From NCBI GenBank assembly GCA_037447335.1, contig JBBIGV010000013.1:4126-68125 (forward strand): a stretch of 64,000 nt of DNA. The letters are read 5' to 3'. Each line of letters starts with the position of its first letter. The first letter of the stretch is position 1. Both the position numbers and the translations under genes were made by a program. This stretch comes from JBBIGV01 sp037447335 (GTDB lineage Bacteria; Bacteroidota; Ignavibacteria; Ignavibacteriales; Ignavibacteriaceae). The notes beneath the pieces are model-generated. The model ran no database searches, was not told the DNA's origin, and was given only the letters and a program-made list of their open reading frames with translations. Positions 25,622 to 33,272 of the stretch are shown here, one piece after another.

Positions 25622-25819
25622 TTAACTTTTCTTTTCAGATTTCTTTTCGTCGCCTTCAACACTCTTAATGTCTTCTTCAACATCTTTAACGGCTTTTTTA
25701 AATTCTCTCATTCCTTTACCCAGCCCCTGAGCAAGCTCGGGGATTTTTTTTGCGCCAAAAAGAATCAGGATTACAAGAAGAATAAGAATTATTTCTCCGG
25801 CACCTAAATTACCAAACAT
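25622..25819 (-). CDS. tatA: Sec-independent translocase TatA/TatE
   Basis: 65-residue pore-forming subunit of twin-arginine export. One N-terminal helix (EIILILLVILILFGAKKIPE), the FGxxKxPE hinge, then an amphipathic helix with LAQGLGKGMREFKKA and a charged tail. Located between purQ (10 bases away) and gatA on the same strand. No tatC in the window, so the rest of the system is elsewhere. Confidence 0.93.
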   Translation of the reverse strand: MFGNLGAGEIILILLVILILFGAKKIPELAQGLGKGMREFKKAVKDVEEDIKSVEGDEKKSEKKS

Positions 25820-25829
25820 TTCTTCACCT

Positions 25830-26528
25830 TTAGTTTAATATTGAGTTTGCGATTGATCGAAAGATAACCGCACCGTCTGTTTTTGAAAGAACCGGATCGC
25901 AGCTTCTTTCGGGATGCGGCATCATTCCTAATACATTTCCTTTTTTGTTGATAATACCTGCAATATTATTAACAGATCCGTTCGGATTAAATTCGTCTGA
26001 AACTTCACCTTCTGCAGAACTGTAACGGAATACAATCTGATTATTTGCTTCTAATGACCTAATGGTTTCTTCATCAGCGAAGTAATTGCCATCACCATGC
26101 GCAACAGGTATTTTGATAGTTTTATGGTTGACGGCTTCTTTTGTAAATATTGTTTCTCGGTTTTCAATTGAAAGATAAATATCTCTGCAAATAAATTGAA
26201 GGGATTTATTTCTGAGCATAATTCCGGGGAGCAGTCCCGCTTCAAGCAAAATCTGGAAACCGTTGCATATCCCGATCACATACCCGCCGTTTTCTGCAAA
26301 GCTGATTACGGAATTCATTATGGGAGAAAACCGTGCAATGGCTCCGGTTCTCAGGTAATCACCGTAAGAAAAACCGCCCGGCAAAACAATAACATCACAG
26401 TGTTTTAAGTCAGTGCTTTTATGCCAGAGAAAATCAACTTCGTAGCCAAGCACTTTCTTTAGCGAATAATATGCATCGTGATCACAGTTTGAACCAGGGA
26501 AAACAACGACTCCGAATTTAGGCTTCAC
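25830..26528 (-). CDS. purQ: Phosphoribosylformylglycinamidine synthase, glutaminase subunit
   Basis: Supplies ammonia for FGAM formation in the three-part PurSQL enzyme. 232 residues of class I glutamine amidotransferase: FPGSNCDHDA, LPGGFSYGDYLRTGAIA, nucleophile Cys88 in GICNGFQILLEAGLLPG, and His205/Glu207 in PHPERS. purS lies 32 bases upstream on the same strand; purL is not in the window. Confidence 0.96.
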   Translation of the reverse strand: MKPKFGVVVFPGSNCDHDAYYSLKKVLGYEVDFLWHKSTDLKHCDVIVLPGGFSYGDYLRTGAIARFSPIMNSVISFAENGGYVIGICNGFQILLEAGLLPGIMLRNKSLQFICRDIYLSIENRETIFTKEAVNHKTIKIPVAHGDGNYFADEETIRSLEANNQIVFRYSSAEGEVSDEFNPNGSVNNIAGIINKKGNVLGMMPHPERSCDPVLSKTDGAVIFRSIANSILN

Positions 26529-26560
26529 GTTAATACATCCTCATCACTTTTTTACAGACG

Positions 26561-26815
26561 TTATTCTGAATATTCTTTGAGTGTAAATTCATAATCTTCC
26601 ATAATTGGATTTGACAAAAGCTTCTTACAATACTCATCAACTTCCTTTTGTGCCGCAGCTTTATCGTCGGTATCAACAGTAAATTCAATATACTTTCCGA
26701 TACGTGTATTTTTAATATTTGTTAAGCCAAGGTGTTGAGCCCCCTTCTCTACAGCCTTTCCCTGTGGGTCAAGAATGGAAGGTCTTCTTTTAATAATAAC
26801 TTCAACTTTAAACAA
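26561..26815 (-). CDS. purS: Phosphoribosylformylglycinamidine synthase subunit PurS
   Basis: Small structural subunit bridging PurQ and PurL, 84 residues, the usual size. MFKVEVIIKRRPSILDPQGKAVEKG is the hallmark N-terminus and the C-terminal ENPVIEDY-type motif appears as SNPIMEDYEF. Directly upstream of purQ. Confidence 0.94.
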   Translation of the reverse strand: MFKVEVIIKRRPSILDPQGKAVEKGAQHLGLTNIKNTRIGKYIEFTVDTDDKAAAQKEVDEYCKKLLSNPIMEDYEFTLKEYSE

Positions 26816-26870
26816 TTTTAAGTCCTCTGATTTAATGATAATGAAGAATGAAGCAGATGGCAGTTATTCA

Positions 26871-27590
26871 TTATTTTCGTTTAAAGAGATTAAGTATGTG
26901 CCGAAAAATACCAAATAGCACTACGAAAACAAAAATGAAGAACAGCGCTTTACCACCTGTTATTAAGAGGATAACCGCCGAAATTAATATAAAAATGAAG
27001 TGAAATGGTTTCTCTTTCAATCCGCGCAGTGTGAAGCTGGGTATCGTATCGTATTTTATTCTGCTTACCATCAGAAAAGAGATTACGAGAACCATCGGAA
27101 AAATAAATTCTGAATAAGGTTCTTTGAAACCAATATTATCAACATAGTAGGTTAGTATAAACGCAGCTAATGTAATTGCAGAAACCGGGATAGGCAAACC
27201 GGTAAAGTGTGTTTTAACGAAACCGATTTGTGTGATATTAAAACGGGCTAACCGGAAAGCGCCTGCTATCATTAATAAAGAACTAATTATTAATCCCCAT
27301 ATTTCAAACTGAAAAAAAAAGGTTGAATAAATCAGGAAAGCCGGAGCAGCGCCAAAACTTATTATATCGGAAAGTGAATCAAGCTCAATTCCCAGTTCAC
27401 TGCTTGATTTTGTTAATCTCGCCATTGCGCCATCTAATGCATCGAACAAAGCTGCAACAATAATTAACCAGGCTGCATAATTAAATTTACCCTCGGCAGT
27501 ATTTATAATGGAGAGAAACCCGCAAAACATATTCATCGTTGTGAAAAGATTGGGTATGACAGAAGGAGTAATTCTGAAACGATTCATCAT
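26871..27590 (-). CDS. pssA: CDP-diacylglycerol-serine O-phosphatidyltransferase
   Basis: Integral membrane enzyme making phosphatidylserine from CDP-diacylglycerol and serine. 239 residues with about seven hydrophobic segments. The CDP-alcohol phosphatidyltransferase signature is complete: DG-AM-AR-8 residues-G-IEL-D-SLS-D, starting in FDALDGAMARL. The start overlaps the end of psd by four bases, so serine phosphatidylation and decarboxylation are coupled for phosphatidylethanolamine synthesis. Confidence 0.94.
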   Translation of the reverse strand: MMNRFRITPSVIPNLFTTMNMFCGFLSIINTAEGKFNYAAWLIIVAALFDALDGAMARLTKSSSELGIELDSLSDIISFGAAPAFLIYSTFFFQFEIWGLIISSLLMIAGAFRLARFNITQIGFVKTHFTGLPIPVSAITLAAFILTYYVDNIGFKEPYSEFIFPMVLVISFLMVSRIKYDTIPSFTLRGLKEKPFHFIFILISAVILLITGGKALFFIFVFVVLFGIFRHILNLFKRK

Positions 27591-28240
27591 TCCCCGGCGA
27601 CTTCGAAAAGAATTGATTCTCCGGCTCTTACAATATCATCCTTTCGTACTTTTTCAATCCAGTTGTAAGGGACTATAACATCAACCCTGCTGCCGAATTT
27701 AATCATTCCGAATCTTTCTCCCATTTTAACATTGTCGCCGGTGTTTAATTCGCAGACAATACGCCGTGCAACAAATCCGGCAACCTGAGTAAAGAAAACT
27801 TTTCCGTATTTACCGGTAATGCCAATTTCGGTTCGTTCGTTCAACTCACTTGCTTTATCTTCAAATGCTTTGATAAACTTGCCTTTATGATATTCCAGAA
27901 ATTCCACTTTACCATCAATTGGTATCCTGTTTACGTGCACGTTAAGAGGCGACATGAAAACCGAGATTTGTTTTGCCCTACCATTAATGAATTTATCTTC
28001 CATCACTTCCTTAACAAATAAAACCCTGCCATCGGCGGGTGAAACAACTACATTATCTCTGTTTGGGGGTGTCCTTTCAGGATCTCTGAAAAAATTTATT
28101 GAAAAGACTAAAAAGGCAGCGGGAATGATGATAAAGAATAACCGAAGTACATTGTTTTGTAAGAAAAAGCTTGTAACAATAAATAGAAAGACGATTATTG
28201 CAATAATCCCTAAAGTGGAGTATCCGTACCTGGTAAGCAT
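27587..28240 (-). CDS. psd: Phosphatidylserine decarboxylase, short (type A) form
   Basis: Pyruvoyl-dependent decarboxylase producing phosphatidylethanolamine. 217 residues, typical of the short PSD-A family. Two N-terminal membrane helices (about 9-26 and 31-47), then VSPADGRVLFV, FMSPLNVHVNRIPIDG with the catalytic His, and the self-cleavage site in GMIKFGSRVDV, where cleavage before Ser184 would form the pyruvoyl group. Overlaps pssA by four bases and follows the PurC-like gene after three bases. Confidence 0.94.
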   Translation of the reverse strand: MLTRYGYSTLGIIAIIVFLFIVTSFFLQNNVLRLFFIIIPAAFLVFSINFFRDPERTPPNRDNVVVSPADGRVLFVKEVMEDKFINGRAKQISVFMSPLNVHVNRIPIDGKVEFLEYHKGKFIKAFEDKASELNERTEIGITGKYGKVFFTQVAGFVARRIVCELNTGDNVKMGERFGMIKFGSRVDVIVPYNWIEKVRKDDIVRAGESILFEVAGE

Positions 28241-28243
28241 TTT

Positions 28244-28954
28244 TTAATTGCTCATCAGTTTAATGATATGATCGGTGTACTTTTTAACATCGTTTGAAGT
28301 TGCCAGTTTGTAAGGATTTACCCATTTGCCCTGGTTGTTTGCCGGAATAACTCTCAAACTTTTCGGCGTAAAGTCATCAACCACATACAACTTATTACCA
28401 GCCTTCCCAAACCAGCAGGTTACTTCAGCTAAGAGTTCATTTCTTCTCTCAAAAAATGATTTTAGCACTGCATTTACCTTTGAGCAAACGCGATTAATAA
28501 TTCTCAATTCTTCAATTGTGCAAAAATCAAATGCAAGCAGGTGGCTTTCTGTAATTAGTGTCTCTTTAGCGGTTCCAAAATGAAATTCTGTTATAGGGAG
28601 TGAAAGAATCTCATTCTCTTTTTTATGAAATAACCTGGCGGTTCGTTTATTAATCAGGTTGATAAGTTTTACTGAGAATGGAAGACGTTTATGCTTCACA
28701 AATCTGAGTGATTTTTTGCCTTGTAATTTGAGGAAACCGGCGGGTATGTGATATGCTTTTAAATATTCCAAAAAGTGGGAATTAATTGTTGCGAATTTTT
28801 CTCCCAAGTTCTTTATTTTGAACTTTTTAATACCGTTTTCAGAATAAATGTCATTATACTCCAGCAGTGAGTATCCAATTTCATCAAGCGCCGTTTCTCT
28901 TTTTACAGATTCGTTCTTTGAGGGATCAATGTTATTGTGGAATTTTAAGTCCAA
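28244..28954 (-). CDS. Divergent PurC (SAICAR synthase)-like protein
   Basis: 236 residues. No function is assigned by obvious motifs, but the order of segments follows PurC: FATINSHFLEYLKAYHIPAGF (residues 54-74; compare PurC KISSFFFELL...GIPTHF), RLPFSVKLIN (90-99; signature 1 region), LPITEFHFG...LITESHLLAF (119-142), EELRIINRVCSKVNAVLKSFF (148-168), AEVTCWFG (176-183; signature 2 region) and YVVDDFTPKSLRVI (190-203; compare DEISPDTCRLW). Key residues are altered: signature 1 lacks the Glu, Arg and TGS; signature 2 has Glu and Thr in place of Asp and Lys; the N-terminal GKxKxVY loop is missing. It is probably not an active SAICAR synthase. First gene of the run leading to psd, pssA, purS, purQ. 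Confidence 0.6.
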   Translation of the reverse strand: MDLKFHNNIDPSKNESVKRETALDEIGYSLLEYNDIYSENGIKKFKIKNLGEKFATINSHFLEYLKAYHIPAGFLKLQGKKSLRFVKHKRLPFSVKLINLINKRTARLFHKKENEILSLPITEFHFGTAKETLITESHLLAFDFCTIEELRIINRVCSKVNAVLKSFFERRNELLAEVTCWFGKAGNKLYVVDDFTPKSLRVIPANNQGKWVNPYKLATSNDVKKYTDHIIKLMSN

Positions 28955-29020
28955 GTTTTCTTCCTAAATATTCGTGCCGGAAATTATAAAAATCGGGTGT
29001 ATAAAGTCAATTCATTGTAT

Positions 29021-29028
29021 TATATTTG
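29021..29028 (+). promoter_or_regulatory. TAnnTTTG promoter upstream of ybaB-recR
   Basis: TATATTTG matches the -7 consensus, 53 bases before the ybaB ATG. No clear -33 TTG at the right distance. Confidence 0.45.
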
Positions 29029-29081
29029 CAGCCGAATTTATCAAGTAAAAAACTAATTATACTAATGATAGGAGGATATGA

Positions 29082-29408
29082 ATGAAAGGTGGTATGCAGG
29101 GTATGTTAAAGCAAGTTCAGAAGTTACAGGAGGAAATGGCTAAGGTACAAAATGAGTTAGGCAATTTAACCGTTACTGAAGAGGCAGGCGGGGGGATGAT
29201 AAAAGCAACAGCTAATGGAAACAGAGAGATTATCAGCATCGAAATAGAACCCCAGGTTATTAATTCAGATGAAAAAGAAATTTTGGAAGATTTGGTTGTG
29301 GCAGCGGTTAATAAGGCGCTTCAATCTGCTTCCAAACTGGCAGAGGAAGAAATGGCTAAAGTTACAAAGGGGTTAATTCCTCCAGGAATGAACATTCCGG
29401 GTTTATAA
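29082..29408 (+). CDS. Nucleoid-associated protein, YbaB/EbfC family
   Basis: Small DNA-binding protein of 108 residues. Typical order: MLKQVQKLQEEMAKVQNEL (N-terminal helix), VTEEAGGGMIKATANGNREI (beta hairpin), then EKEILEDLVVAAVNKALQSA and the LIPPGMNIPGL tail. Start ATG follows GGAGGATATGA. recR begins two bases after its stop; ybaB-recR is a widespread pair. Confidence 0.94.
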   Translation: MKGGMQGMLKQVQKLQEEMAKVQNELGNLTVTEEAGGGMIKATANGNREIISIEIEPQVINSDEKEILEDLVVAAVNKALQSASKLAEEEMAKVTKGLIPPGMNIPGL

Positions 29409-29410
29409 AA

Positions 29411-30007
29411 TTGCAAATTGCAGAACCACTACTTGTCGCTATAGAAGAACTTAGTAAACTGCCCGGCATAGGAAAGAAAACTGCGCAACGATTGGCTTTG
29501 TTTATACTGAAAAGTGACGAAGACAAAATCAATAATCTTCTTAAGGCGATTGCGGATTTAAAAACCAGGCTGCGTTTATGTTCAAGATGTTTCAACTTCT
29601 CAGAAGATGAACTGTGCGTTGTCTGCAGCAGTGATAAACGTGATAAATCAATGATTTGTGTTGTTGAAGAAGCCAGCGATGTAATTGCAATTGAAAAGTC
29701 CCGCGAGTACAGAGGATTGTACCATGTGCTTGGAGGAGTTCTCTCACCGCTTTCAGGGGTTGACCAGGATGCCTTGAAGATAAAGGAGTTTTTGCAAAGA
29801 TTTGAAACCGAACAGGTTTCAGAAGTAATACTTGCTCTCAATCCGGATTCTGAAGGTGAAACTACGGCTCTGTATCTCGCAAAAATTTTGAAACCGCTCG
29901 GCGTAAAAATAACCAGAATTGCACGTGGTTTACCCATTGGCGGCGACCTTGAATTTGCTGATGAAGCTACAATAGGTAGAGCAGTTTCAGGGAGAGTTCC
30001 GGTTTAA
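29411..30007 (+). CDS. recR: Recombination protein RecR
   Basis: Recombination mediator acting with RecO. 198 residues, normal length. HhH motif LPGIGKKTAQRLALFI, a C4 zinc finger (CSRC...CVVC, about 57-72), then the Toprim domain: ICVVEEASDVIAIE, YHVLGGVLSPLSGV and ALNPDSEGETTALYL. The start is TTG at 29411, two bases after ybaB; no ATG is available in the first family-conserved region. Its stop shares one base with the next ATG (TAATG). Confidence 0.95.
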   Translation: MQIAEPLLVAIEELSKLPGIGKKTAQRLALFILKSDEDKINNLLKAIADLKTRLRLCSRCFNFSEDELCVVCSSDKRDKSMICVVEEASDVIAIEKSREYRGLYHVLGGVLSPLSGVDQDALKIKEFLQRFETEQVSEVILALNPDSEGETTALYLAKILKPLGVKITRIARGLPIGGDLEFADEATIGRAVSGRVPV

Positions 30008-30741
30008 TGTCTGAATGGTTTGAAGAATGGTTCAATACACCTGAGTATTTAAATGTTTATAAGCATCGTAATGAAACCGATGCGAAAAAACTTGTTGATC
30101 TTATTCTCTCAAATTTAAATCTTAACCTGAATGCAGAGGTTCTGGATATGGCTTGCGGTGCAGGCAGGCATTCTATTCTTTTTGCATCCGAAGGATACAT
30201 AGTAACAGCAGTGGATTTAAGTCAAAATCTTCTCGAAGCTGCCAGGAAAGCTGCTGAAGAGCAAAATCTCAACATCACATTTATTAATTCAGATATCAGG
30301 CATCTCGATTTACCAACAAAGTTCAATCTTATTGTAAACCTGTTCACCAGCTTCGGATATTTTGAAGATGATTCAGAAAACTTTTCAATATTCAAAATTG
30401 CTTTCGATCATCTGGTAACTGATGGATATTTCGTTCTGGATTACTTCAACAAATACTATATTGAAAAAAATCTGATAGCTTTTTCAGTAGATCTCCTTAA
30501 GAATGGCAAACTGATTCAAAAAAGAAGGGTGGAGGGGAACCGTGTTATAAAAAATATAACAATAATCAAAAACGGACATCAGAAAAATTATTTTGAATCA
30601 GTAAGAATGTATAGTAAAGAAGAACTGTTAACAGCACTAAAGAATATCGGCTTTAAAATAAATAAAGTGATGGGCGATTTTGAAGGGCACGATTTTGACT
30701 TAGAAAGTTCCGGAAGAATCATTATTATTGCACAGAGATGA
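30007..30741 (+). CDS. Class I SAM-dependent methyltransferase
   Basis: 244 residues. Methyltransferase motif I is VLDMACGAGRHSILFA, then motif II acidic residue in VTAVDLSQNLLEAA, and the post-I motif FINSDIRHLDL. The C-terminal half has a mixed beta region (KRRVEGNRVIKNITIIKNG) resembling small-molecule methyltransferases of this fold. Substrate unknown. It overlaps recR by one base upstream and the lipoprotein gene by four bases downstream. Confidence 0.85.
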   Translation: MSEWFEEWFNTPEYLNVYKHRNETDAKKLVDLILSNLNLNLNAEVLDMACGAGRHSILFASEGYIVTAVDLSQNLLEAARKAAEEQNLNITFINSDIRHLDLPTKFNLIVNLFTSFGYFEDDSENFSIFKIAFDHLVTDGYFVLDYFNKYYIEKNLIAFSVDLLKNGKLIQKRRVEGNRVIKNITIIKNGHQKNYFESVRMYSKEELLTALKNIGFKINKVMGDFEGHDFDLESSGRIIIIAQR

Positions 30742-31316
30742 AATCAATATTTTTTACAATTATTATTTTCAGCCTGATCGGATGTGATTTGTTCGAAACG
30801 CGCCAGGCAGAAGAGCCCGAAAGACCACGTGCAGATTTTCAACCTGCTATAACGCCCGACCAGCTTATTCAAAACCTCATAAATTCTTTTAAAGAAAAAG
30901 ACGTGCAAAGTTACATAGCATGTTTAGCTGATTCATCTTTTACGGAAAAAAAATTTCAGTTTATTCCATCAGGCGGAGCCGCATCGCAATTTCCTTCTTT
31001 AGCCGATCAATGGAATGTAAAAAATGAAGAGCAATACTTTAATAATGTAAGATCAAATGTTATTGGTGAACTGCCAATCACTCTTTCGATTACCAGCACA
31101 AGTCCTCCCAGCCAGCAGGGAGACAGCCTTATTTTTATAGGAAATTATTTACTTAATATACCGTTTATTGATGCTGCTTTCCCGTTAATGTATCAGGGCG
31201 ATCTTAAACTAAGCATGGTCAGAGATTCCAGATCATTATGGGTAATATATCTCTGGCAGGATACAAAGAGCACTGATGCGCCAAGCTGGAGCGAGCTTAA
31301 GGGGAGGTTCTATTAA
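30738..31316 (+). CDS. Lipoprotein of unknown function, NTF2-like layout
   Basis: 192 residues. The N-terminus MKSIFFTIIIFSLIGC ends in a lipobox (LIGC, Cys16), so a lipid-anchored envelope protein is likely. After a Glu/Pro/Arg-rich linker, the segment LIQNLINSFKEKDVQSYIACLADSSF resembles the first helices of NTF2/SnoaL-like domains. The following gene encodes a second lipoprotein with a comparable layout, suggesting tandem duplication and divergence. The start overlaps the methyltransferase stop. No recognised function. Confidence 0.7.
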   Translation: MKSIFFTIIIFSLIGCDLFETRQAEEPERPRADFQPAITPDQLIQNLINSFKEKDVQSYIACLADSSFTEKKFQFIPSGGAASQFPSLADQWNVKNEEQYFNNVRSNVIGELPITLSITSTSPPSQQGDSLIFIGNYLLNIPFIDAAFPLMYQGDLKLSMVRDSRSLWVIYLWQDTKSTDAPSWSELKGRFY

Positions 31317-31818
31317 AAGGATTCTTACCATATCGTTTATGTTGGTGATTATTATCGGATGTAAAAATCCTTTTGCACCATCTTTTGACGAGACTGACGA
31401 TTCAGCCTCGTCAACACTTTCCGATCAGAAAACTGTTGAAGGTGTCTTTAAAAATTTTCAGTATGCATATACTTTCCGGGATACTATTATATATGGAGAG
31501 TTGTTTAGTGGTGATTTTATATTTACCTACCGCGATTATGAACAGGGTTTTGATGTATCATGGGGAAGGGATGAAGAGATGAAAACAACTCATGGGTTAT
31601 TCCAAAACTCGCAGCGATTAGACCTGATCTGGAATAATATTATTTTATCCACTGAAGACTCTCTCTCAGCAACCATAATCCGCGGATTTAACCTTACAAT
31701 AACTTTCAATCCAACGGATATAGTAAGGCTTGACGGAAGAGTAAACATGTCACTGAGAAAGAACACTGCAAATGAAAAGTGGCAGATAATCCGCTGGATA
31801 GACGAATCAAATTTTTAA
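31276..31818 (+). CDS. Second lipoprotein of unknown function; start uncertain
   Basis: 180 residues from the ATG at 31276. The lipobox is IIIGC (Cys29 in this numbering), giving a mature protein starting CKNPFAPSFDETDD. The pattern VEGVFKNFQYAYTFRDTIIYGELFSGDF resembles the helical opening of NTF2-like domains, as in the preceding gene. The ATG start overlaps the upstream gene by 41 bases and has only weak ribosome-site support; a strong GGGGAGG (31301-31307) instead precedes an ATT codon at 31312, which overlaps the upstream stop by a few bases and would give a conventional 17-residue signal. Either is possible. ftsX follows 10 bases later. Confidence 0.68.
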   Translation: MRQAGASLRGGSIKRILTISFMLVIIIGCKNPFAPSFDETDDSASSTLSDQKTVEGVFKNFQYAYTFRDTIIYGELFSGDFIFTYRDYEQGFDVSWGRDEEMKTTHGLFQNSQRLDLIWNNIILSTEDSLSATIIRGFNLTITFNPTDIVRLDGRVNMSLRKNTANEKWQIIRWIDESNF

Positions 31819-31828
31819 CAGGCAGGCA

Positions 31829-32692
31829 ATGATACTATTCTGGTTTAAAGAGGCATTAAGATCAATAGGCAGGGCAAAGTCATCGTTTATTCTTTCACTG
31901 ATATCATCAACCATTTCCGTAATGCTAATTGTAACTTCACTGGTTGCTTTACGGCTTTCAGAGCAGTTTGAATCGGAACTGAAAGAAAAGTTAACCCTGG
32001 AAGTTTTTCTGAATGAAAATATTTCTGCTTCAGTTATAGACTCAGTTGAGAAAGAAATTGCTAAACGGGATTATACCGCATTGCTCAAATTCACAAGTAA
32101 GGATGAAGCTGCAGAAACTTTTATTAAAGAAACAGGCGAAGATTTTAGAAAGATACTTGATTATAATCCTCTTCCTGCGTCCTTCACCGTAACAATAAAA
32201 GATGAATTTATTTCACAAATAAAAATTGACGAAATTGTTAAATCACTTGGCAGTATGAATGGTGTTGAGGAGGTCGTCTATCAGCAGGAATTTATCCGTA
32301 AAATTGTGTCTTTTATGGATAACTTTAAGAAGTATATATTTATTCTCACTGTAGTTCTATTCCTGATTTCAGCGTACATACTTTATAGTACGGTAAAGCT
32401 GATACTTAATACACGAATGGAAGAACTGGAGACGATGAAGCTTGTTGGAGCAAAATTATCAACCATTAAAATGCCTATTATCATTAATGGAGTTTTGATC
32501 GGATTGTTTGCAAGCGCTCTTTCATTATTAGCTTTTGCAATTGCAATAAATCAGGTTGGTGCCTTTGCAGGTTTTACCGCAGCAGGAGTTCTTGGCAGTC
32601 TGGAAATTTTGGTTTTTATTGCACTGGTAGGCCCAATATCCGGGCTTTTAGTAAGCTACTTCTCTTTAATGAAAATAAACCTTAAAATTTGA
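31829..32692 (+). CDS. ftsX: Cell division protein FtsX
   Basis: Permease-like partner of FtsE that controls cell-wall hydrolases at the septum. 287 residues: N-terminal helix (about 19-42), a periplasmic domain (EVFLNENISASVIDSVEKEI, then FTSKDEAAETFIKETGE), and three C-terminal helices (about 168-190, 208-240, 252-280). LKLVGAT-type coupling sequence appears as METMKLVGAKLSTIK. ftsE is not adjacent, unlike in many bacteria, although this is common in the Bacteroidota. Confidence 0.92.
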   Translation: MILFWFKEALRSIGRAKSSFILSLISSTISVMLIVTSLVALRLSEQFESELKEKLTLEVFLNENISASVIDSVEKEIAKRDYTALLKFTSKDEAAETFIKETGEDFRKILDYNPLPASFTVTIKDEFISQIKIDEIVKSLGSMNGVEEVVYQQEFIRKIVSFMDNFKKYIFILTVVLFLISAYILYSTVKLILNTRMEELETMKLVGAKLSTIKMPIIINGVLIGLFASALSLLAFAIAINQVGAFAGFTAAGVLGSLEILVFIALVGPISGLLVSYFSLMKINLKI

Positions 32693-32745
32693 AGTAAACA
32701 TATTATTTAGTAGATTTTCCAATAAAATTTGGTCGAATTCTTTTT

Positions 32746-33258
32746 ATGATGAAATATCCGTTCTTTCTGTTAATAGTGCTGATATTTTCCGGTATTTTGT
32801 ATTCACAAACAGACGATATTCAGCTTGGCTCTTTAAATCAATTCAGCCAGGCACAAGGTGGATTATTTGATTATAGTGATCCTGCTGCTCTTAATATCAG
32901 AGTTTCCGTTTGGGGCTTTGCCAAATATCCCGGAAGATATATTATTCCCAATTATACCAGTGTTACAGATCTTCTCTCTTTGGCAGGCGGACCTACTGAT
33001 GACGCTGACCTTGAGGATCTGAGAATTTTCCGGGTTAAAGAAGATTCAAGTTATAGCATGATCAGCTTCAACTATAATGATCTGCTTTGGAATAAAGAGA
33101 TAAAAGCTATAACTTTTCCGCCCCAATTACAGGCAGGTGATATATTATTGGTGCCGGGGTCTCCGAGGCTATATTTTAAAGATTATTTTCAGATATCACT
33201 CTCAGTTTTTTCGGCGCTTATTTCTCTTGCTATACTGGTTTTAAACATTGCTAAGTAA
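32746..33258 (+). CDS. Single-SLBB-domain exported protein with C-terminal helix
   Basis: 170 residues. A signal peptide (about 1-20) is followed by one SLBB-type beta-grasp domain (about 48-135: IRVSVWGFAKYPGRYIIPNY, VTDLLSLAGGPT, LQAGDILLVPG) and a hydrophobic C-terminal helix (about 145-168). It opens the polysaccharide cluster, directly before the Wzc-like kinase. The larger SLBB export protein at 35542 also ends in a hydrophobic helix, so both may sit in the same trans-envelope complex. It could be an accessory ring or a gate of the exporter. Family membership is clear, role inferred. Confidence 0.8.
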   Translation: MMKYPFFLLIVLIFSGILYSQTDDIQLGSLNQFSQAQGGLFDYSDPAALNIRVSVWGFAKYPGRYIIPNYTSVTDLLSLAGGPTDDADLEDLRIFRVKEDSSYSMISFNYNDLLWNKEIKAITFPPQLQAGDILLVPGSPRLYFKDYFQISLSVFSALISLAILVLNIAK

Positions 33259-33272
33259 AATTAATTTATTAA

